Part shown: positions 36,337-39,946 of the stretch, piece after piece
Position numbering within the stretch: position 1 is the first letter of the stretch
How the letters are laid out: the number at the start of each line of letters is the position of its first letter
Source of the DNA: an uncultured Burkholderiales bacterium
Lineage (GTDB): Bacteria > Pseudomonadota > Gammaproteobacteria > Burkholderiales > Burkholderiaceae_C
NCBI GenBank assembly: GCA_903887325.1
Contig: CAISPG010000018.1
Location: 1 to 39,946 of the forward strand
Direction of reading: 5' to 3'
DNA length: 39,946 nucleotides
Notes under the pieces: model-generated
Seen by the model: only the letters and a program-made list of their open reading frames with translations
Databases searched by the model: none
What the model was told of the DNA's origin: nothing
Made by a program: the position numbers and the translations under genes

Positions 36337-36984
36337 ATGCATCAAGGCATTTTCATCAGTTTTGAAGGAATTGACGGCGCTGGCAAATCCAGCCACATAC
36401 AGGCGGTGGTGGACGCTTTTCGCCGCCAAGGCCACACTGTGGTTCAAACTCGTGAGCCCGGCGGCACCACTTTGGCCGAAAAACTGCGTGACATGGTCTT
36501 GCACGATGCCATGGATCCTTTGTGCGAAGCACTGCTGGTGTTCGCCGCCAGACGCGACCATTTGCAACAGGTGATTGAACCGGCACTGGCGCGCGGCGAC
36601 GTGGTCTTGTGCGACCGTTTCACCGATGCCACCTTTGCCTACCAGGGCGGCGGGCGCGGCTTTGACTTGCAAGTGCTGGCTCAACTTGAACAATGGGTAC
36701 AAGCCTTGCCGGGCGGCGGTTTGCGACAACCCGGGCTGACCTTGTGGTTCGAGCTTGATCCCGCCATCGCCGCGCAACGCTTGGCTCAGGCCAGGGTGCC
36801 GGACCGTTTCGAGTCACAACCTCAGGCTTTTTTCCGGCAGGTGCACGATGCTTACGCGGCGCGCGCCCTCGCAGATGCACACCGTTTTGCCCGGATTGCA
36901 GCCGATGCGCCCATGGATTCGGTCAGGCTAACGGTATTGAATGCTTTGCGTGAACGCGGATTACTGACAGCGGAGCAGACATGA
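36337..36984 (+). CDS. tmk: Thymidylate kinase
   Basis: Tmk phosphorylates dTMP to dTDP. ATG 36337 gives 215 aa and places [15 protein letters not shown], the P-loop, at residues 6-20. The nucleotide-binding DR motif is [17 protein letters not shown] with D93-R94, and REPGGT is at 39-44. LID-region sequence VPDRFE follows near 150. The open frame extends upstream into mltG but that part is not Tmk-like. The stop overlaps the holB start by 4 nt. Confidence 0.95.
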   Translation: MHQGIFISFEGIDGAGKSSHIQAVVDAFRRQGHTVVQTREPGGTTLAEKLRDMVLHDAMDPLCEALLVFAARRDHLQQVIEPALARGDVVLCDRFTDATFAYQGGGRGFDLQVLAQLEQWVQALPGGGLRQPGLTLWFELDPAIAAQRLAQARVPDRFESQPQAFFRQVHDAYAARALADAHRFARIAADAPMDSVRLTVLNALRERGLLTAEQT

Positions 36985-37976
36985 CAGCTCTTGCCCCCTG
37001 GTTGACCCTCCAATTGCAAAAACTGCTGCAGCGTTCAGGCCACGCCTTTTTGTTGCAAGGCCCGTCAGGATTGGGGCAGTACGAGCTCGGTCTGGCGCTG
37101 GCGGCTGCCTGGTTGTGTCAGCAACCGACCGCACATGGGGCTTGCGGCACTTGCCCGAGTTGCCACGGCATAGAGGTGCGTGCGCATACGGATTTGACCG
37201 TGCTGATGCCGGAAACCGCGATGCTGGAATTGGGCTGGCCTTTGTCTGAGAAAGCGCAAAAAGACATAGACGAGAAAAACCGCAAGCCCAGCCGTGAAAT
37301 CCGGGTCGAGTCCATGCGCCAATTGCTGGGCTTTACCCAAACTACCGGGGGCAGCAATGCCGGCAAGGTGGTGTTGATCAGCCCGGCCGAGCGCATGAAC
37401 ACCATCACCGCCAACACCTTGTTGAAAACCCTGGAAGAGCCGCCCGGCAATACCCGCTTCATACTGGCTTGCAACGCGGCACACGAGTTGTTGCCAACGG
37501 TGCGCAGCCGCTGCCAAAGTCACAGCATGCTTTGGCCAACAGTTGTTACAGCTTGCGAATGGCTGACGGCGCAAGACGTGCCCGCAGCGCAGGCACAGGC
37601 CTTGTTGCAGGCAGCCGGTGGCAGACCCGAGGACGCGCTGGCCTTGTTCCAGGCAGGGATTCAAGCCAACCACTGGCGCGCTTTGCCGCAACAACTCAGC
37701 CGGGGAGACGCCGGTGTGCTGGCTGATAACCCGGCGGCGTTGGTTTTGTCCAGTTTGCAAAAGCTGTGTCACGACATGCTGCAAACCAGCGTAGGCGGTG
37801 CGCCGCGCTATTTCCAGCTGGGCGATTTGCCCAAGGGCGCTAGGTTTGAGGCGCTCAGCCAATGGTCGCGCGAATTGCTGCAAAGCGCTAAAACAGTAGA
37901 TCACCCGTACCAGCAGGGCTTGTTGGTCGAGGCCTGGGTTAACCGGGCGCAAGTGGCCCTGAGTTCGGGGCGCTGA
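36981..37976 (+). CDS. holB: DNA polymerase III subunit delta prime
   Basis: HolB is the stator subunit of the clamp loader. The 331-aa protein has [20 protein letters not shown], a P-loop that lacks lysine as expected for delta prime. The zinc cysteines are C46, C55, C58 and C61 ([10 protein letters not shown]). [11 protein letters not shown] and the RSRC motif follow. The start overlaps tmk by 4 nt, and tatD starts 3 nt after its stop. A pilZ gene, often found between holB and tatD in related bacteria, is absent here. Confidence 0.93.
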   Translation: MTALAPWLTLQLQKLLQRSGHAFLLQGPSGLGQYELGLALAAAWLCQQPTAHGACGTCPSCHGIEVRAHTDLTVLMPETAMLELGWPLSEKAQKDIDEKNRKPSREIRVESMRQLLGFTQTTGGSNAGKVVLISPAERMNTITANTLLKTLEEPPGNTRFILACNAAHELLPTVRSRCQSHSMLWPTVVTACEWLTAQDVPAAQAQALLQAAGGRPEDALALFQAGIQANHWRALPQQLSRGDAGVLADNPAALVLSSLQKLCHDMLQTSVGGAPRYFQLGDLPKGARFEALSQWSRELLQSAKTVDHPYQQGLLVEAWVNRAQVALSSGR

Positions 37977-37979
37977 AGC

Positions 37980-38774
37980 ATGTATACCGATTCCCATTGC
38001 CATTTGAATTTTCCTCAGCTGCAATCCCGCATGAGCGAGATTCGACAGGACATGCAGACGGCACAGGTCACGCGCGCCTTGTTGATCAGCACCCAGTTGG
38101 AAACTTTCGAGGATGTGCATGGTCTGGCCATGGCCTATGACAATTTCTGGTGCACCGCAGGCGTGCATCCTGATGAAGATCAGGTGCAGGAGCCGACGCT
38201 GGACGACTTGCTGCGCATTGGTCAGCGTCCCAAGGTGGTCGGCATAGGCGAAACCGGCCTGGACTATTACCGGCTGGGCGATCGTTCAGTGGCTGACATG
38301 GAATGGCAGCGCCAACGCTTTAGGCTGCATATTCGAGCAGCACGGCAACTGAATTTGCCGCTGGTCATACATACCCGCAGTGCCAGCGCAGACACCTTGG
38401 CGATATTGAAAGAAGAGGGCGAAAACGGCTTGGCTGGCTCGGTCGGCGGCGTGTTTCACTGTTTTACAGAAACCGCTGAGGTAGCAAAAGCTGCACTGGA
38501 ACTCGGGTTTTACATTTCTTTTTCCGGTATTCTGACGTTTAAAAATGCGTCAGACTTGCGCGACATCGTGAGTTGGATGCCGTTGGATCGCATGCTGATT
38601 GAAACTGACAGTCCCTACCTGGCACCTGCACCGCACCGTGGCAAAACCAATGACCCGTCGCTGGTGCCCTGGGTGGCCAGACAAATTGCCAGTCTGCGGC
38701 AGTTGGAAGATCATGAGATCGGGGCACTGACATCCGCCAATTTCGACCGCTTGTTTAAAAGGGTTTTGAGTTGA
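37980..38774 (+). CDS. tatD: TatD-family metal-dependent deoxyribonuclease
   Basis: These are cytoplasmic TIM-barrel nucleases acting on DNA ends. The 264-aa protein has metal ligands H6 and H8 (DSHCHLN), E91 (GIGETGLDYY), H131 (VIHTR), H160 (VFHCFTE) and D210 (IETDSPYLAP). The start is ATG 37980, 3 nt after holB. The stop overlaps the TTG start of the ankyrin gene. It may be one of the close paralogues YcfH/YjjV; sequence alone does not settle which. Confidence 0.93.
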   Translation: MYTDSHCHLNFPQLQSRMSEIRQDMQTAQVTRALLISTQLETFEDVHGLAMAYDNFWCTAGVHPDEDQVQEPTLDDLLRIGQRPKVVGIGETGLDYYRLGDRSVADMEWQRQRFRLHIRAARQLNLPLVIHTRSASADTLAILKEEGENGLAGSVGGVFHCFTETAEVAKAALELGFYISFSGILTFKNASDLRDIVSWMPLDRMLIETDSPYLAPAPHRGKTNDPSLVPWVARQIASLRQLEDHEIGALTSANFDRLFKRVLS

Positions 38775-39676
38775 GATTTTACTTTAAATTATCTCTCTAT
38801 CTATATGTTTTAATTGGATTTAATGTATCCATAGCGGGTTCTTACGCCGATTTTTTCAAAGCCATTGAAATGAACCAACCCGAAGTTGTCAGCAACCTGT
38901 TGGCACGCGGTTTTGACCCCAACAGCCCCAGTCCGAAAAACGTACCCGCGCTGATACTGAGCTACCAGAAAAAATCCATGAAGGTACTGGATGTACTATT
39001 AGACAGCAAAAAAACCAATTTAAACGTCATCAGCGCAGACGGCGAAACTTTGCTCATGCTGGCCGCCATCAACAACCAGTTGTCTTTGGCCGATAAATTG
39101 ATCAGCAAAGGTGCCGATGTCAACAAGCCCGGTTGGACTGCTTTGCACTACGCCGCCAGCAAAGGGCATATAGAAATGATCCGCTTGTTGCTGGATCAAC
39201 AGGCTTATTTGGACGCCGAGTCCCCCAATGGCACCACGCCTTTGATGATGGCGGCCAGTTACGGCAGTGCCATGTCTGTGAAATTGCTGTTAGAGGAGGG
39301 CGCAGACCCCCGCATCAAAAACAAATTGGGATTGACTGCACTGGACATGACAAAACAGCCGGAAAAAGAAGATGCCAAGCGCTATTTGCTGGCATTCACC
39401 ACGGCCTGGAACCAGAAATACAGCCCACAGGCCGTTCAACAAGCAGCGCGCGAATTCGCCGCGATGCGTGAAAAAGAAAGAAAAGAAGAAGCTGTTGTGG
39501 AAGAGCCGTTTGTCGCAGTTGAGGAAAAGCTGGTTGAACCGCCGGTAGAACTGGAAAAAACCGTTGAGAAAACAATTACTCAAGCGCCTAAAGAACAAGC
39601 TGATGTGGTGTCCCTGGAGCCAATGCCAATTACAGCACCAGTGACTGAGCCTGTCATACAAAACGAAGATGAATGA
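38771..39676 (+). CDS. Exported ankyrin-repeat protein with a Pro/Glu/Val-rich tail, ending at an in-frame TGA
   Basis: The likely start is TTG 38771, overlapping the tatD stop, because it yields a signal peptide (MRFYFKLSLYLYVLIGF... to about residue 26). Ankyrin repeats fill about residues 28-215: DGETLLMLAAINNQ, GWTALHYAASKGHIEMIRLLL, NGTTPLMMAASYGS, LGLTALDMTKQ. After a KEKER stretch the tail (235-301) is rich in E, P and V. It should be periplasmic and bind a protein partner, which cannot be named. Past the TGA at 39674-39676 the frame stays open for 50 more codons of the same character, to TAG 39827. Confidence 0.88.
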   Translation: MRFYFKLSLYLYVLIGFNVSIAGSYADFFKAIEMNQPEVVSNLLARGFDPNSPSPKNVPALILSYQKKSMKVLDVLLDSKKTNLNVISADGETLLMLAAINNQLSLADKLISKGADVNKPGWTALHYAASKGHIEMIRLLLDQQAYLDAESPNGTTPLMMAASYGSAMSVKLLLEEGADPRIKNKLGLTALDMTKQPEKEDAKRYLLAFTTAWNQKYSPQAVQQAAREFAAMREKERKEEAVVEEPFVAVEEKLVEPPVELEKTVEKTITQAPKEQADVVSLEPMPITAPVTEPVIQNEDE

Positions 39677-39829
39677 CTGGAAGCCGTTACAGGACCGGCC
39701 TTACAAACCAGCAACATTGAGAGCTATCCGGTTCAACCGGTATACAAGAACCCAGTGTTGCAGGCGATTGAAAAGACGGTTCAGGCAGAACCGGTTTTAA
39801 AAGTCGCAGAACCTATCGGAGATCACTAG
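39677..39829 (+). other. In-frame 50-codon continuation of the ankyrin protein tail after TGA
   Basis: Reading on in the same frame gives 50 sense codons then TAG at 39827-39829. The peptide has the same Val/Pro/Glu character as the tail before the stop (EAVTGPALQ, YPVQPVYKNPVLQ, AEKTV-like and AEPVLKVAEPIGDH). The TGA is followed by C, a context known to be leaky. It could be readthrough, a recent nonsense mutation or a base error. Confidence 0.55.
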
Positions 39830-39865
39830 TGTCCCAACGTTTGCCGTCAGACTCAGCGTAACCTC

Positions 39866-39946
39866 ATGATTTATTTGAATAAATCTGACTTTCCCCTTGT
39901 CCACGATTTGAATCGTTTTCCGGACTTAGGGCATGCTCGGCGGATC
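39866..39946 (+). CDS. Possible start of a further gene, cut by the window end
   Basis: ATG 39866 opens a frame of 27 codons that runs off the end (MIYLNKSDFPLVHDLNRF...). There is no clear ribosome-binding site, and the peptide is not one I recognise. It could be chance. Confidence 0.2.
   Translation, partial: MIYLNKSDFPLVHDLNRFPDLGHARRI
39868..39885. promoter_or_regulatory. 18-bp AT-rich palindrome
   Basis: GATTTATT-TG-AATAAATC is a perfect 8-2-8 inverted repeat. Its centre (39876.5) is 33 bp from the centre of a second palindrome, and both contain TTTGAAT. It could be an operator; the regulator is unknown. Confidence 0.3.
39903..39916. promoter_or_regulatory. 14-bp palindrome, second of a pair
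   Basis: ACGATT-TG-AATCGT is a perfect 6-2-6 inverted repeat with the same central TTTGAAT as the palindrome at 39868-39885. The spacing of about three helical turns would put both on the same DNA face. Confidence 0.3.

Noticed and set aside
37050-37100. Degenerate P-loop in HolB as a novelty
   Set aside because: Delta prime subunits normally lack a working Walker A, so this is expected.
1-39946. rRNA, tRNA, CRISPR arrays, insertion sequences, prophage genes, restriction or toxin-antitoxin systems
   Set aside because: I looked for repeats, clover-leaf ends and characteristic proteins and saw none. Short structured RNAs could be missed by eye.

Overview
The window looks like a chromosomal segment of a betaproteobacterium, most likely order Burkholderiales. 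The basis is family-level resemblance: the map-glnD pair, the coupled selO-msrB-yciB-bolA-ppiC group, the mltG-tmk-holB-tatD-ankyrin order, and a LivJHMGF transporter embedded among acyl-CoA genes. GC is moderate (mid-50s percent by eye). I see no rRNA, tRNA, CRISPR array, prophage or insertion sequence. The ~40 kb length and the breaks at both ends would fit a large-insert clone, but that is a guess.

Layout. (1) 1-450: an AT-rich stub joined to the C-terminal part of a ROK-family sugar kinase that lacks its N-terminal half. (2) 457-3891, minus strand: map then glnD (nitrogen signalling). (3) 4011-8444, plus: purL, then an unrecognised 135-aa histidine-containing protein, ending in a strong hairpin terminator shared with the opposite strand. 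(4) 8513-12075, minus: selO-msrB-yciB-bolA with stop/start overlaps, then a secreted PpiC-type prolyl isomerase. (5) 12146-27873, plus: a large carboxylic-acid or fatty-acid catabolic region. It holds an acyl-CoA ligase, a five-gene branched-chain-amino-acid-type ABC transporter, a FadB-like enoyl-CoA hydratase/3-hydroxyacyl-CoA dehydrogenase split by a frameshift, a thiolase, a terminator, a 604-aa acyl-CoA dehydrogenase, two short-chain dehydrogenases, a zinc-free MDR oxidoreductase and a GST-like protein. (6) 27877-32258, plus: tex, a patatin-like hydrolase and a KirBac-type potassium channel broken by a frameshift. (7) 32271-34337: a thioesterase-GNAT fusion (minus) divergent from an iron-containing alcohol dehydrogenase (plus). 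(8) 34343-35272, minus: ygfZ. (9) 35318-39676, plus: mltG, tmk, holB, tatD and an ankyrin-repeat protein whose frame continues 50 codons past an in-frame TGA.

How the genes fit together. Region 5 reads as one uptake-and-degradation module: the ABC transporter imports an acid, the ligase makes its CoA thioester, the acyl-CoA dehydrogenase, FadB-like enzyme and thiolase run a beta-oxidation cycle, and the reductases and GST handle side reactions. The substrate cannot be told from sequence. A 14-bp palindrome of TetR-operator type just upstream of the FadB-like gene suggests acyl-responsive repression. The rest is housekeeping: purine synthesis, PII signalling, N-terminal Met removal, oxidative-stress repair, cell-wall and DNA-replication genes.

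Three genes are interrupted (FadB-like, KirBac, ankyrin), each repairable by one base change, so either this sequence carries errors or this strain is losing genes. I found no clearly new biological system. The best candidates for follow-up are the transporter/acyl-CoA module with its lysine-less LivF P-loop, the thioesterase-GNAT fusion, and the ankyrin TGA.
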